A DNA stretch of 64,000 bases, taken from the NCBI GenBank assembly GCA_965199105.1, contig CBDAQO010000002.1:1922001-1986000 (forward strand), written 5' to 3'. Below the pieces are notes generated by a model. The model saw nothing but the letters and a program-made list of their open reading frames with translations, was not told where the DNA came from and did no database searches. Each line of letters starts with the position of its first letter. The first letter of the stretch is position 1. Positions 33,793 through 43,155 of this stretch are shown here, in pieces. Source of the DNA: LMUY01 sp965199105 (lineage in GTDB: Bacteria > Pseudomonadota > Alphaproteobacteria > Acetobacterales > Acetobacteraceae). A program made the translations under genes and the position numbers.

Positions 33793-34906
33793 CATCGGCC
33801 CGCTCGCACCCATGCACCCGGGCCTGGCGCAGGACCGCGCCGCGCTGGACCGGCTCTGGTCGGCCGGCACCCGCTTCCTCGGCAGTTCGGTCGCCATCCT
33901 CGGCGGCGCCATGAGCTGGGTCAGCGAGCGCACCCTGGTCTCGGCCATCAGCAATGCCGGCGGCTTCGGCGTGATCGCCTGCGGCTCGATGGGGCCGGGC
34001 GCGCTGGCCGAGGAGATCGCCGCCACCCAGGCGCTCACCGCCCGGCCGTTCGGCGTCAACCTCATCACCATCCACCCCCAGCTCGACGACCTGATCGAGG
34101 TGTGCCGCCAGTCCGGCGTCAGCCACGTGGTATTGGCCGGCGGGCTGCCCCCGGCGGCGGCGGTGCGCGCGGTGAAGGACGGCGGCGCGCGGCTGATCTG
34201 CTTCGCCCCCACCCTCGGCATGGCCCGCCGCCTGGTGCGCTCCGGCGCCGACGCGCTGGTGATCGAGGGGTCGGAGGCGGGCGGCCACGTCGGCCCGGTG
34301 TCGCTCACCGTGCTGGCGCAGGAGGTGCTGCCCCATGTGCGCGAGGTGCCGGTGTTCGTGGCCGGCGGGCTCGGGCGTGGCGAGGCCATCCTGGGCTACC
34401 TCGAGATGGGCGCGGCCGGCGCGCAACTCGGCACCCGGTTCGCCGCAGCCCGCGAGTCGGTTGCCCATCCCCGCTTCAAGGAGGCGTTCTTCCAGGCCCG
34501 CGCGCGGGACGCCGTCGCTTCCGTCCAGGTGGACGATCGGCTGCCGGTCATCCCGGTGCGTGGCCTGGCCAACGAAGGCACCCGGCGGTTCGTGCGCCAC
34601 CAGGCGATCACCGCCGCCCGGCTCGAGGCGGGCGAGCTCACCCGCGAGGCGGCCCAACTCGCCGTCGAGCAGTTCTGGGCCGGGGCGCTGCGGCGCGCGG
34701 TGCTGGAGGGCGACATCGAGCACGGCTCGGTGATGATGGGCCAGTCGGTGGGCATGGTGACCAAGGAGCAGAGCATCCCCGCGATCATCGCCGAGCTGGT
34801 CGACCAGGCCACGGCCGCGCTGGCCGCCCGACGCGCCCCGCCGCTGCCCTACTACGACGTTGCCGGCGCCATGACGTTCGGGCGCGACCGCGAGCCGGTT
34901 TTCTGA
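33782..34906 (+). CDS. NAD(P)H-dependent flavin oxidoreductase / nitronate monooxygenase-like protein
   Basis: 374 residues from ATG 33782, overlapping the end of lysC. The TIM barrel has 'LGGAMSWVSERTLVSAISNAGG', 'GVNLITIHPQLDDLIEV', 'VIEGSEAGGHVG' and 'VFVAGGLGRGEAILGYLEMG', which bind FMN. This matches the YrpB/NPD2-like group that includes nitronate monooxygenase and FabK-type reductases. The substrate is uncertain. It sits between lysC and ptsP on the same strand. Confidence 0.88.
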   Translation: MPPDIGPLAPMHPGLAQDRAALDRLWSAGTRFLGSSVAILGGAMSWVSERTLVSAISNAGGFGVIACGSMGPGALAEEIAATQALTARPFGVNLITIHPQLDDLIEVCRQSGVSHVVLAGGLPPAAAVRAVKDGGARLICFAPTLGMARRLVRSGADALVIEGSEAGGHVGPVSLTVLAQEVLPHVREVPVFVAGGLGRGEAILGYLEMGAAGAQLGTRFAAARESVAHPRFKEAFFQARARDAVASVQVDDRLPVIPVRGLANEGTRRFVRHQAITAARLEAGELTREAAQLAVEQFWAGALRRAVLEGDIEHGSVMMGQSVGMVTKEQSIPAIIAELVDQATAALAARRAPPLPYYDVAGAMTFGRDREPVF

Positions 34907-34908
34907 CC

Positions 34909-37125
34909 GTGTCCGGCTCGCGGCGGCTGCTCACCCGCCTTCGCGAGATGATGGCCGCCGGCGCCGCGCCACTGACCGAAGTCGCTCGCCTGGTCGCCGG
35001 CGAACTGGTCGCCGAAGTCTGCTCCATCTACGTCCTGCGCGCCGGCGACACGCTCGAGCTGCTCGCCACCCAGGGCCTGCGCCCCGACGCGGTGGGCCGT
35101 ACCCGGCTGCGCGTGGGGGAGGGATTGGTCGGCCTCTCCGCCGCCACCGGGGGCGTGCTCAACCTGCCGGACGCCCAAATGCACCCGAGCTTCGCCTACC
35201 GGCCCGAGACCGGCGAAGAAGTGTTCGCCTCGCTGCTCGCCGTGCCGGTACGCCGCGGTGGGCACACCATGGGCGTGCTGGTGGTGCAGAACCGCTCGCC
35301 CCGCCGCTACGCCGCCGACGAGGTGGACGTGGTGGAAACCGTGGCCATGCTGCTGGGCGAGGCGCTCACCGCCGCCGGCGCCGCGGACGTGTTGGACGAG
35401 GGGCTCGGCGCCACCCTGCCGCGCCAGTACGACGCCGTGCCGCTGGCGCCCGGCCTCGCCATTGGCCCCGCGGTCGGCAGCAACCTGCAGCTCGGCCCGC
35501 GCCGCTTCCTCTCGCAGGACCCGGCGGCCGAGCAGGCTCGGCTGGAGCGCGGCCTGGTGGCGATGCGGCGCGACCTCGACCGCCTGATCGAGCGCGGCAT
35601 GCCGGACGGCGCCGAGTCGCGCGAGATTTTGGAAGCCACCCGCCTGGTCGCCGCGGACGAAGGCTGGGTGCGCCGGGTCGCGGAGGCCATCAGCGGCGGG
35701 CTGACCGCGGAAGCCGCCGTCGTCCGCGTCGCCAGCGAATTGCGCGACCGCATGCGCCGCATCACCGACCCTTATCTGCGCGAGCGCCTGGCCGACCTGG
35801 AGGACCTCGCGGCCCGCCTGCTCGCCGCGCTGGATGGTGCGGCCACGCCCGGACCGATGCCGCCCGGCGCCATCCTGGTGGTGCGCCGGCTCGGCCCCGC
35901 CCAGTTGCTGCAATGGCACACCAGCGGCATCGCCGGCGTGGTGATCGAGGAGGGCAGCCCGTCGGGCCACGCCGCCATCCTGGCCCGCGCGCTCGGCATC
36001 CCGGCCCTGGGCGGCGTGCGCGGCCTGGTCGACGCGTTCCAGCCCGGCGACGACCTGATCCTCGACGGTGACGAAGGCCAGGCCATCCTGCGCCCGGAGA
36101 CCGAGGTCCGCGCGCACTACGAACACGCCTGGGCCGCGCGTGAGGCGCGTCGCGCCGGGTTCGGCAAGCTGCGCCACCAGCCCAGCCAAACGCTGGACGG
36201 CACGCCGTTTTCGCTCATGATCAATGTCGGCCTCGCCCTCGAGCTCGAGCAGTTGGACGCGGTGGGCGCCGCCGGGATCGGGCTGTTCCGCACCGAGATC
36301 GCCGCCCTGGCGCGGGGTGCCGTCGCGGAAACCGCCGAGCAGGCCGCGCTCTATGCCCGCGTGATCGACGCCGCCGGGGACCGCCCGGTGCTGTTCCGCA
36401 CCCTGGACCTCGGCGGCGACAAGCTGCTCCCGGACGCGCCGGCCAGCGAGGAGGAGAACCCGGCGATGGGCTGGCGCTCGCTCCGCGTGGCGCTGGACCG
36501 GCCGGCCTTGCTGCGCCGCCAACTGCGCGCGCTGCTGCTCGCCGCCGGCGGGCGCCGCCTGTCAGTGATGTTCCCGATGGTGGCGACGGTGGCCGAGTTC
36601 CGCGCCGCCCGGGGCTTGCTGTTCGCCGAGGCCGCCCGCATCCGCCCCTCGCCCAGCCTGCTGGAAGTGGGCGCCATGCTGGAAGTCCCGGCGCTGCTGT
36701 GGCAACTGCCGGCGCTGCTCAAGGAGTGCCAGTTCGTCTCCATCGGCTCCAACGACCTCATGCAGTTCCTGTTCGCCGCCGACCGCGGCACCCCAGCCTT
36801 GGCGGGCCGCTACGACATGATCTCGCCGCCCGTGCTCGACCTGTTGGAGCAGGTCCAAACCCAGGCCGCTGAAGCCGGCGTTTCGCTCTCGCTCTGCGGC
36901 GAGGCAGCCTCCCGCCCGCTCGAGGCGCTCACCCTCGCCGCGATCGGCATTACCAACCTGTCCATGCCGGCGTCCGGCCTGCTGCGGATCAAGGCCCTGC
37001 TGCGCTCGGTAAACCTGCCGTCGTTCCGCTCCCTGCTCACCGCCTTGCGCCTGAACGCCGCCGGCGAGGCCAGCCTGCGCGAGCCGGTCGCCACCTGGGC
37101 GCGCGAACACGGCCTGGACATCTAG
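34909..37125 (+). CDS. ptsP: Phosphoenolpyruvate-protein phosphotransferase, nitrogen-type (EINtr)
   Basis: 738 residues from a GTG 2 bp after the preceding stop. An N-terminal GAF domain (~1-155, 'VCSIYVLRAGDTLELLATQG') marks PtsP. The phospho-His domain has 'GSPSGHAAILARALGIPALG', with the usual 'TSH' replaced by 'SGH' but the histidine kept. The PEP-binding barrel has 'GIGLFRTEI', 'RTLDLGGDKLLP' and 'SIGSNDLMQFLFAADR'. It starts the PTSNtr relay that links nitrogen status to regulation. The promoter is probably shared with lysC. Confidence 0.95.
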   Translation: MSGSRRLLTRLREMMAAGAAPLTEVARLVAGELVAEVCSIYVLRAGDTLELLATQGLRPDAVGRTRLRVGEGLVGLSAATGGVLNLPDAQMHPSFAYRPETGEEVFASLLAVPVRRGGHTMGVLVVQNRSPRRYAADEVDVVETVAMLLGEALTAAGAADVLDEGLGATLPRQYDAVPLAPGLAIGPAVGSNLQLGPRRFLSQDPAAEQARLERGLVAMRRDLDRLIERGMPDGAESREILEATRLVAADEGWVRRVAEAISGGLTAEAAVVRVASELRDRMRRITDPYLRERLADLEDLAARLLAALDGAATPGPMPPGAILVVRRLGPAQLLQWHTSGIAGVVIEEGSPSGHAAILARALGIPALGGVRGLVDAFQPGDDLILDGDEGQAILRPETEVRAHYEHAWAAREARRAGFGKLRHQPSQTLDGTPFSLMINVGLALELEQLDAVGAAGIGLFRTEIAALARGAVAETAEQAALYARVIDAAGDRPVLFRTLDLGGDKLLPDAPASEEENPAMGWRSLRVALDRPALLRRQLRALLLAAGGRRLSVMFPMVATVAEFRAARGLLFAEAARIRPSPSLLEVGAMLEVPALLWQLPALLKECQFVSIGSNDLMQFLFAADRGTPALAGRYDMISPPVLDLLEQVQTQAAEAGVSLSLCGEAASRPLEALTLAAIGITNLSMPASGLLRIKALLRSVNLPSFRSLLTALRLNAAGEASLREPVATWAREHGLDI

Positions 37126-37160
37126 CCGATCGCCATCGATCGCCACGGCCGCATAAAGCC

Positions 37161-37180
37161 CTCTCTCCCCTGGGAGAGGG
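37161..37180. repeat. CTCTCCC/GGGAGAG hairpin repeat, copy A
   Basis: CTCTCCC-CT-GGGAGAG with flanking C/G runs, followed by TTGGGTGAG, lies 35 bp after the ptsP stop. This is a dispersed hairpin motif seen in many proteobacterial intergenic regions; two relatives occur at 46566 and 52322. It could also end ptsP transcription. Confidence 0.6.
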
Positions 37181-37371
37181 TTGGGTGAGTAAGGGGCGCT
37201 GACGCTCGTTCGAGATACAACCAGGTTACGGCCAGCCGCCGTGAGCGTGAATTACCCGCCAATTGGCAATCGACGGCAAGCAGTCTACATCCGGGCACAC
37301 AGACCCGGCTCCAATTGGCCCATGGAGGCACGCTTGCTGCCACTGTCACGCTGCGCGGTCGATTGACCGTG

Positions 37372-38283
37372 ATGTCTTACGTCGATCCGGAGGCGATGGC
37401 CCCCGCTGGTGGGGCAGCCCGCGTCGGGGCGGACTTCCGCAACGCCCGCGACCGGCTCGGTTGGAGCCTGCCCGACGTGGCGGGATCGCTTCGCATACGC
37501 GCGCCCTACCTTGAGGCCATCGAGGAGGGCCGCCTCTCCAGCCTGCCGGGCAACGCCTACGCGATGGGCTTCGTGCGCACCTACGCCACCGCGCTGGGGC
37601 TCGACCCGGACGAGATGGCGCGGCGCTTCCGGGCCGAGGCGCAGGACGTGAACCGCAAGGTTGAACTGAGCTTTCCGGCGCCGGTGCCGACCCGCGGCGT
37701 GCCAGCCGGCGCCGTTATCCTGCTCGGCCTGGTGATCGCCGGCGTGGCCTATGTCGGCTGGTATCGCTACTCGGACGCCGGCGGGCCGCGGCTGGCCCAG
37801 GTCACCGCGCCGCCGCCCGATCGGCTGGCAGCGCTCGCGGCCCCGCAGCCGTCGCCCCAGGTGGCGTCCATCCTGCCGCCGCCCTCCAGCAGCGCCGCGC
37901 CCGCCACCCTGCCACCTGCGCCCACCCCGATCCCAGTACCGGTGGCCATTGCCCCGCCCGCGCCGCTGCCATCGCCGCCGGTGGTCTCCACCCGGCTGAT
38001 GCTGCGTTCCAAGTCCGGCGGCTGGGTGCAGGTGCGCGAGCGCCAGGGCTCGGTCCTGCTCAACCGCGTGATGCGGCCGGGCGAGACATGGCCGGTGCCG
38101 ATGAAGCCGCAATTGCTGCTCACCACCAGCAATGCCGGCGCCATGGAGCTGCTGGTGGACGGCGTGGCCGCTCCGCCGCTCGGCCCGGTGGGCGCCATGC
38201 GGCGGGACATCCCGCTCGACCCCGACCTGGTGAAGGCGGGCAAGACCAACCCGCCGCCGGCCCAGCCCGCCACGCCACAATAG
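37372..38283 (+). CDS. RodZ-like helix-turn-helix membrane protein (DUF4115)
   Basis: 303 residues from ATG 37372. An N-terminal Cro-like HTH (~17-85) contains 'LGWSLPDVAGSLRIRAPYLE' and 'LPGNAYAMGFVRTYATALGL'. One membrane helix ('GAVILLGLVIAGVAYVGWY') is followed by a Pro/Ala-rich linker and a C-terminal DUF4115 domain ('GWVQVRERQGSVLLNRVM', 'LLVDGVAAPPLGPVGAMRRD'). This is the RodZ architecture, linked to MreB and cell shape. It precedes ispG, as rodZ does in many proteobacteria. Confidence 0.88.
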   Translation: MSYVDPEAMAPAGGAARVGADFRNARDRLGWSLPDVAGSLRIRAPYLEAIEEGRLSSLPGNAYAMGFVRTYATALGLDPDEMARRFRAEAQDVNRKVELSFPAPVPTRGVPAGAVILLGLVIAGVAYVGWYRYSDAGGPRLAQVTAPPPDRLAALAAPQPSPQVASILPPPSSSAAPATLPPAPTPIPVPVAIAPPAPLPSPPVVSTRLMLRSKSGGWVQVRERQGSVLLNRVMRPGETWPVPMKPQLLLTTSNAGAMELLVDGVAAPPLGPVGAMRRDIPLDPDLVKAGKTNPPPAQPATPQ

Positions 38284-38308
38284 CTCCAACCACTCGGACA
38301 TACCCCGG

Positions 38309-39427
38309 ATGAACTACCGCCCCTACCAGCAGATCACCCGCCGCAAGTCCCGCACCATCCATGTCGGGTCGGTGCCCGTCGGCGGCGACTCGCCGGTCAC
38401 GGTGCAGACCATGACCAACACGCTGACCACCGACGTGGCCGCCACGGTCGCGCAAATCCGCCGCTCCGAGAAGGCCGGGGTGGACATCGTGCGCGTCTCC
38501 TGCCCGGACCAGGAGAGTGCGTTGGCGCTGAAGCAGATCGTGGCGCAGGTGCGGGTGCCAGTGGTGGCCGACATCCACTTCCACTACAAGCGCGCTATCG
38601 AGGCCGCGCAGAGCGGTGCGGCCTGCCTGCGCATCAATCCCGGCAACATCGGCAGCGCCGAGCGGGTGCGCGAAGTGATCCGCGCCGCCCGCGATTATGG
38701 CTGCTCCATGCGTATCGGGGTGAACGCGGGCAGCCTCGAGCGCCATTTGCTGGAGAAATACGGCGAGCCCAACCCGGACGCGCTGGTGGAGAGCGCGCTG
38801 GAACACGCCAAGATCCTGCAGGACAACGACTTCCACGAGTTCAAGATCAGCGTGAAGGCGTCCGACGTGTTCCTTGCCGTCGCCGCCTACCAGCAACTGG
38901 CCGACGTGTGCGACCACCCGCTGCACATCGGTATCACCGAGGCCGGGTCGAAGCGGGCCGGCACGGTGAAGAGCTCGATCGGCCTCGGCGCCCTGCTCTG
39001 GGCCGGCATCGGCGACACCCTGCGCGTCTCGCTGTCGGCCGAGCCGGAGGAGGAGGTGTTCGTCGGGTGGGACATCCTGAAGTCGCTCGGGATCCGCCAC
39101 CGCGGCGTCAAGATCATCTCCTGCCCGTCCTGCGCGCGCCAGGGCTTCAACGTGATCCAGACCGTGAGCACGCTCGAGGAGCGCCTTGCCCATATCGAGA
39201 CGCCGATCACGCTCTCCATCATCGGCTGCGTCGTCAACGGGCCCGGCGAGGCGCTGATGACCGATCTTGGCGTGACTGGCGGCGGCGATGGCAAGCACAT
39301 GGTTTACGCCGCCGGTAAGCAGGACCACCGGATGGACGGGACCGCGATGGTGGACCACATCGTGGACCTGGTCGAAGCGAAGGTCGCGGCGTTGCAGTCT
39401 GCCGCGACCAAGGTGGCTGCGGAGTAG
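38309..39427 (+). CDS. ispG: 4-hydroxy-3-methylbut-2-enyl diphosphate synthase
   Basis: 372 residues. It is the penultimate enzyme of the MEP isoprenoid pathway and uses a [4Fe-4S] cluster. 'VQTMTNTLTTDVAATVAQI', 'VVADIHFHYKRAIEAA', 'LRINPGNIGS' and 'RIGVNAGSLERHLLEKYGEP' are diagnostic. Cluster ligands lie in 'SCPSCARQGF' and 'IIGCVVNGPGEA'. It follows the rodZ-like gene by 25 bp in the same direction. Confidence 0.97.
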   Translation: MNYRPYQQITRRKSRTIHVGSVPVGGDSPVTVQTMTNTLTTDVAATVAQIRRSEKAGVDIVRVSCPDQESALALKQIVAQVRVPVVADIHFHYKRAIEAAQSGAACLRINPGNIGSAERVREVIRAARDYGCSMRIGVNAGSLERHLLEKYGEPNPDALVESALEHAKILQDNDFHEFKISVKASDVFLAVAAYQQLADVCDHPLHIGITEAGSKRAGTVKSSIGLGALLWAGIGDTLRVSLSAEPEEEVFVGWDILKSLGIRHRGVKIISCPSCARQGFNVIQTVSTLEERLAHIETPITLSIIGCVVNGPGEALMTDLGVTGGGDGKHMVYAAGKQDHRMDGTAMVDHIVDLVEAKVAALQSAATKVAAE

Positions 39428-39450
39428 GCGTCCCGCTCAGGAGAGCGCGT

Positions 39451-39795
39451 TCAAGACGCGGGGGACAGCATCAGCCAGTCTGGCAGCTTGGCCGGCTGGG
39501 CTGCCAACGTTACCGACAGCGAGGTCGCCCGGTCCCGAGTCAGGTCCGCCAGCATCGAGATGCCGGTGTCGAACGCCTGCCGCTTGGCGTCGAGGATCAA
39601 CGTCTCGCGGCCGCTCACCGGCGTGGGATCGACCGCCCACAGCGCGTGCATTGGCCAGACCATCCACTCCCACTCCGTGGCTTGCCCGCTGAGCATCGCC
39701 AATCGCTCGACAACGAGGTGAACCAGCACCAGCTTGTTCAGGGACAGCACGGCCCGGTGAAAAATGCCGTCGTCGGTCTGAAACACGTCCAGCAT
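39451..39795 (-). CDS. Hypothetical protein (114 aa)
   Basis: ATG 39795 with GGAG upstream. The sequence ('LSLNKLVLVHLVVERLAML', 'ILDAKRQAFDTGISMLADL') is soluble and mainly helical, without a signal peptide or known motif. It stands alone between ispG (convergent) and a two-component system. Family not recognised. Confidence 0.55.
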   Translation of the reverse strand: MLDVFQTDDGIFHRAVLSLNKLVLVHLVVERLAMLSGQATEWEWMVWPMHALWAVDPTPVSGRETLILDAKRQAFDTGISMLADLTRDRATSLSVTLAAQPAKLPDWLMLSPAS

Positions 39796-39930
39796 GGATG
39801 AACTCCGCCTGGCAGCCGGGGCTTGCGTCAATCAGACGCTAAACCAGACGTAGCTTGGAGCGAAAGTCGGAACAGGGCGCCCTGTCTGTCCGGGAATCCC
39901 CGGACGCGGTGTTACAAAAGGCAATCTCAG

Positions 39931-40584
39931 CTACCCGTCGCTGAGCCATCCCTTGTCCATGGCGTAGCGCACCACGTCCACCCGGCTGCGGAAGCCGAGC
40001 TTTTCCATCGCGCGCGCTTTGTAGGTTTCCACCGTCTTGATCCCGAGCAGCAGATCGGCCGCGATCACCTTGTTGCTGTGCCCGAGCGCGGTCAGCCGCA
40101 ACACGTCGAGCTCGCGCTCGCTCAGATCGGCCAGGCTCGCCAGCAGCGCGTCACTGGAGCGGCGTTTGGCGGTCTCCACGATCATGCCGGCGATCATGGG
40201 GTCTAGATAGGCGCCGCCGCCGTCCACGATGCGGATCGCGCGCACCAGGTCGTCCGCCGCGGACCGCTTCAGCACGTAGCCGCCCATGCCGATCTCGAGC
40301 AATTGGCGCAGGTAGGCCGACTCCTCGTGGACGGTCAGCGCAATGACCTTGCAGGCGGACCCGCTGGCGAGCAGCCGGCGCGCTACCGCGATCCCGTTCA
40401 GCCCGGGCATCGACATGTCGAGCACCGCGATGTCGGGCTGCAGTTCCAACGCCATCGCCAGCGCTTCCAGCCCATTGGACGCAGCGCCCGCCACCTCGAT
40501 GTCCGGGGCCAGCGCGATCAGCGCCTTGATGCCCTCGAGCACGATCGGGTGGTCGTCGGCCAGCAACAGGCGGATGACCTTCAT
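39931..40584 (-). CDS. NarL/FixJ-type response regulator
   Basis: 217 residues. The receiver domain has the acidic pair D10-D11 ('LLLADDHPIV') and phospho-acceptor D56 in 'IAVLDMSMPGLNG', with the lysine in 'GYVLKRSAADD'. A LuxR-type helix-turn-helix follows ('LSERELDVLRLTALGHSNK', 'IKTVETYKARAMEKLGF'). The kinase gene lies upstream in the same direction, with 108 bp of palindromic DNA in between. Targets are unknown; the neighbouring MFS and Rieske genes are candidates. Confidence 0.93.
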   Translation of the reverse strand: MKVIRLLLADDHPIVLEGIKALIALAPDIEVAGAASNGLEALAMALELQPDIAVLDMSMPGLNGIAVARRLLASGSACKVIALTVHEESAYLRQLLEIGMGGYVLKRSAADDLVRAIRIVDGGGAYLDPMIAGMIVETAKRRSSDALLASLADLSERELDVLRLTALGHSNKVIAADLLLGIKTVETYKARAMEKLGFRSRVDVVRYAMDKGWLSDG

Positions 40585-40594
40585 CGCGCTTTAA

Positions 40595-40651
40595 AGCAGC
40601 ATCCGAGCAATCGGAGTCGCTTTGCGATCCAGAGGCTCGGATAAAGCTGCT
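40595..40651. repeat. Large imperfect inverted repeat between regulator and kinase genes
   Basis: AGCAGC-ATCCGAGC (40595-40608) pairs with GCTCGGAT-aaa-GCTGCT (40635-40651) around a 26-base loop that can itself fold in part. It lies just upstream of the response regulator gene. It may be an intergenic mobile palindrome or an attenuator separating kinase and regulator expression. Confidence 0.6.
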
Positions 40652-40668
40652 CTTTTCTCAGTCAAGCG

Positions 40669-40693
40669 GAGCATGATCGAAGAGATCATGCTC
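40669..40693. repeat. Perfect 10-bp palindrome overlapping the kinase stop codon
   Basis: GAGCATGATC (40669-40678) and GATCATGCTC (40684-40693) flank the loop GAAGA. The right arm reaches the kinase stop codon. GAGCATGATC...GATCATGCTC palindromes are common dispersed intergenic repeats in alphaproteobacteria (from memory, not checked). Confidence 0.7.
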
Positions 40694-42426
40694 TAGGCGG
40701 GAACGTCGATGAACAGCGTGGCCCCGTTGCCCGGCGAGGACTCTATTTCCAGCGACCCGCCCACCAAGGACAGCCGTTCGCGCACGCCCAGCAGCCCTAA
40801 ACGCTCGCCGCGCCTGCGGATGCTGCTTTCTTCCCAGACGAAGCCGCGCCCGTCATCCTCGATGATCACCTTGGCCCGTCGCCGCGTGATCTCCACCACG
40901 ATGTCGGCGCGGCTCGCTTCGGCGTGCTTGATGATGTTGGTCACCGCCTCCTGCACCACGCGGTAGAGCGTGGCCTCCACCGCCGCGTTGAGGCGGAAGT
41001 CGGACGGGTGGATGTGCAGGTCGATCTGCAGGCCGGACCGGCGCGAGGTGGTTTCCACGAAGCTGCGCAGGCCCGCCTCCAACCCCAGCTCGTCGAGCCC
41101 GGCCGGCCGCAGCTCCCAAGCCAGCCGGCCGATTTCCACGCTGACGGAGGTGGCGGTGGTCTTGAGCCGGCACACCTGCTCGCGCAGCCCGGCCGGGTCG
41201 GTGGCGCGCTGCAGGATGCCCTCGAGCCCCATGTGCAGCACCGCCACGTGCTGGCCCAAGCTGTCGTGCAGCTCACGGGCGAGATGTTTGCGTTCGGCCT
41301 CCTGTCGCTCCACCGTGTCCCGCAGCACCGCGCCGAGGTCGGCCTCGGCCTGGGCGCGCCGCTCCGCCTCGCTGGTGAGTTCGCCGGTGCGCTGCAACAG
41401 CAGCTCGATCGCGCGGGCCTCGCGCCGGGAATGGCGCGTCACCGCCAGCGCCAGCAGGCTGAGCGACCCGGCCGCGAGCAGGAAGAAGAACCCATCGCGC
41501 AGCAAAGTCTCCCGCCAGTGCTGCAGCACGCGCGACATCGGGACCGCATGGGCCAGGTAAACCGGGTAGCCGGCCACCTTTTCGTAGGCGATCAGCCGCT
41601 TGTTGCCGTCGATGCCGGAAAAGCTGACCAGGCTGCCCCGGTCGGCGTTGTGCGTGGCCGCCAGCAGAAGCTGGCCGACCGACGCCCGGCTCGCGCCCCT
41701 TCCGCTTGGCGGGTATCGCGCCAGCAGCGTGCCGTCGGTGCGGAACAGCAGCGTCACGTCTTCGGGGGCGCCGCGCCGCCATAGGTCGGTGAAGAACGAG
41801 CAGGGCGCCGAAATCACGGTGATGCCGCCGAACGAGCCATCCGCCATGGTGCGGCGCCGGGCGATGCTGAGGTGGTCGCCGTTGTCGGGTAGGCCGCGCA
41901 GGCCGATGAAGGAGCTGTCAGCCCCGTTCCGCAGCCCGGCCCATACTGCGCTGTCCGCACTCAGCCCGGCCCGCTCGGCGCCAGATAATGTGCTCAGCCG
42001 CAGCGCCCCGTTGTCGTCCAGCAGCGAGACGCCGCCGACCCAGCGGTAGCGCGCGACCAGGCTCGACAAGTAGCGCGACAGGTCGGCCGACTGCTCGACC
42101 CCGTCCCACGGAACGCCACCGATGCGCTCGTTCAGCAATGCGGCCGCCAGGTCGAAGGTCTCGAACGCGGTGAAGGCCTGCTGCTCGAAGATGTCCGCCA
42201 TGTCGGCGGCGTCCCGCTGCGCTTGTGCGACGGCGGCCGAACGGTCGCTGACGGCCTTGAACATGAATAACGTCAGCGGCACCAGCAGGCAGGCCAGCAG
42301 AAGCGCCGAGTAGAGCGACTTCGAGTAGAGCGGCTCGCAACTCGTCCGCTTGGCGCCAACGAACCCGCCGCCCACCGATCGCGCCGGGGCGCGGGTGAGG
42401 TCAACCGAGGTGGCGTTCGCCATCAT
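40693..42426 (-). CDS. Membrane sensor histidine kinase (HisKA_3 type) with extracytoplasmic Cache-like domain
   Basis: 577 residues; ATG 42426 follows GGGAGG. TM1 ('YSALLLACLLVPLTLFMF') and TM2 ('DGFFFLLAAGSLSLLALAV') enclose a ~260-residue periplasmic domain with Cache-like features ('WVGGVSLLDDNGALRLSTLS', 'KLIAYEKVAGYPVYLAHA' reads in parts). A coiled coil leads to the phospho-His in 'LARELHDSLGQHVAV'. The ATPase has 'NIIKHAEAS' and 'DDGRGF', then 'GLLGVRERLSLVGG'. It is the NarX/DegS-like partner of the downstream NarL-type regulator. The signal is unknown. Confidence 0.9.
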   Translation of the reverse strand: MMANATSVDLTRAPARSVGGGFVGAKRTSCEPLYSKSLYSALLLACLLVPLTLFMFKAVSDRSAAVAQAQRDAADMADIFEQQAFTAFETFDLAAALLNERIGGVPWDGVEQSADLSRYLSSLVARYRWVGGVSLLDDNGALRLSTLSGAERAGLSADSAVWAGLRNGADSSFIGLRGLPDNGDHLSIARRRTMADGSFGGITVISAPCSFFTDLWRRGAPEDVTLLFRTDGTLLARYPPSGRGASRASVGQLLLAATHNADRGSLVSFSGIDGNKRLIAYEKVAGYPVYLAHAVPMSRVLQHWRETLLRDGFFFLLAAGSLSLLALAVTRHSRREARAIELLLQRTGELTSEAERRAQAEADLGAVLRDTVERQEAERKHLARELHDSLGQHVAVLHMGLEGILQRATDPAGLREQVCRLKTTATSVSVEIGRLAWELRPAGLDELGLEAGLRSFVETTSRRSGLQIDLHIHPSDFRLNAAVEATLYRVVQEAVTNIIKHAEASRADIVVEITRRRAKVIIEDDGRGFVWEESSIRRRGERLGLLGVRERLSLVGGSLEIESSPGNGATLFIDVPA

Positions 42427-42595
42427 GGACCTCCCGCGGCATCGGTCATGTTCCCGGCTGTGTTGGCCGGGTTGGTCGTCCTGCCATCGATGCGCAGAGA
42501 CAATGTTCATACATGCGTGCTAGGTCAAGCACGAAGCCGGCCGGTGCCGAGTGGATTCGGGTCACGTCACGCGGCGTGCGGGGAGCAGCCGGCGG

Positions 42596-43102
42596 TCAGT
42601 ACCAGCCGTGCTTTTGCCAGAATGCGGCCGCGTTGTCGGCGGTCTGGTAGCGCTTCTCGATGTAGCGGATGCCGCCCTGCGCCTCTTCCACCGGGTTGCC
42701 AAACGAGTTGGCGCCGTTCGGATTGAGGTGGTAACTCGCCCGCGTCAGTTGGAACAGGCCGCGGGCGCTATCCGTGTGGTTGCTGGCGCCCACCTGGCCG
42801 TTCGACTCCTGCCCGATGATGAACTGCAGCGGCGCTGCCCACGTGGTTGGCACGCCCTCCTTGGACATGGCGGTCTGCAACGCGCCCGTGACCTCCTGCG
42901 GCAAGGCTGCCCGTGCGGCGTGGCGATGGTTGGCTCCGGCCACGAGGGCGTTGAACGAGCTACCATGGTGGTGCGGCCCGGCGTGGCCATGCCGGGCGGT
43001 GCCGCTGGCGTGGTGCGCACCGTGCGGCCGCTCCTGGGCTGGCGCGGCTGCCCCGGCTCCCAAGACTCCCCCGTCTATAAGTTTCGGGCTCGATGCTGTC
43101 AT
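42596..43102 (-). CDS. Lysozyme-like/SLT-type domain protein
   Basis: 168 residues. After a His/Gly/Ala-rich disordered N terminus ('HHASGTARHGHAGPHHHG') comes a lysozyme-like domain with a likely catalytic glutamate in 'FIIGQESNGQVGASN' and 'SARGLFQLT'. It ends 'AAFWQKHGWY', as in transglycosylase-related proteins. It may cleave or bind peptidoglycan. No clear signal peptide is visible, so the export route is unclear. Confidence 0.75.
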   Translation of the reverse strand: MTASSPKLIDGGVLGAGAAAPAQERPHGAHHASGTARHGHAGPHHHGSSFNALVAGANHRHAARAALPQEVTGALQTAMSKEGVPTTWAAPLQFIIGQESNGQVGASNHTDSARGLFQLTRASYHLNPNGANSFGNPVEEAQGGIRYIEKRYQTADNAAAFWQKHGWY

Positions 43103-43155
43103 GCCTGGCTCTCACGCTGCACGCCCCATGATCATCGAGGCGGGTTAACGCGGTG

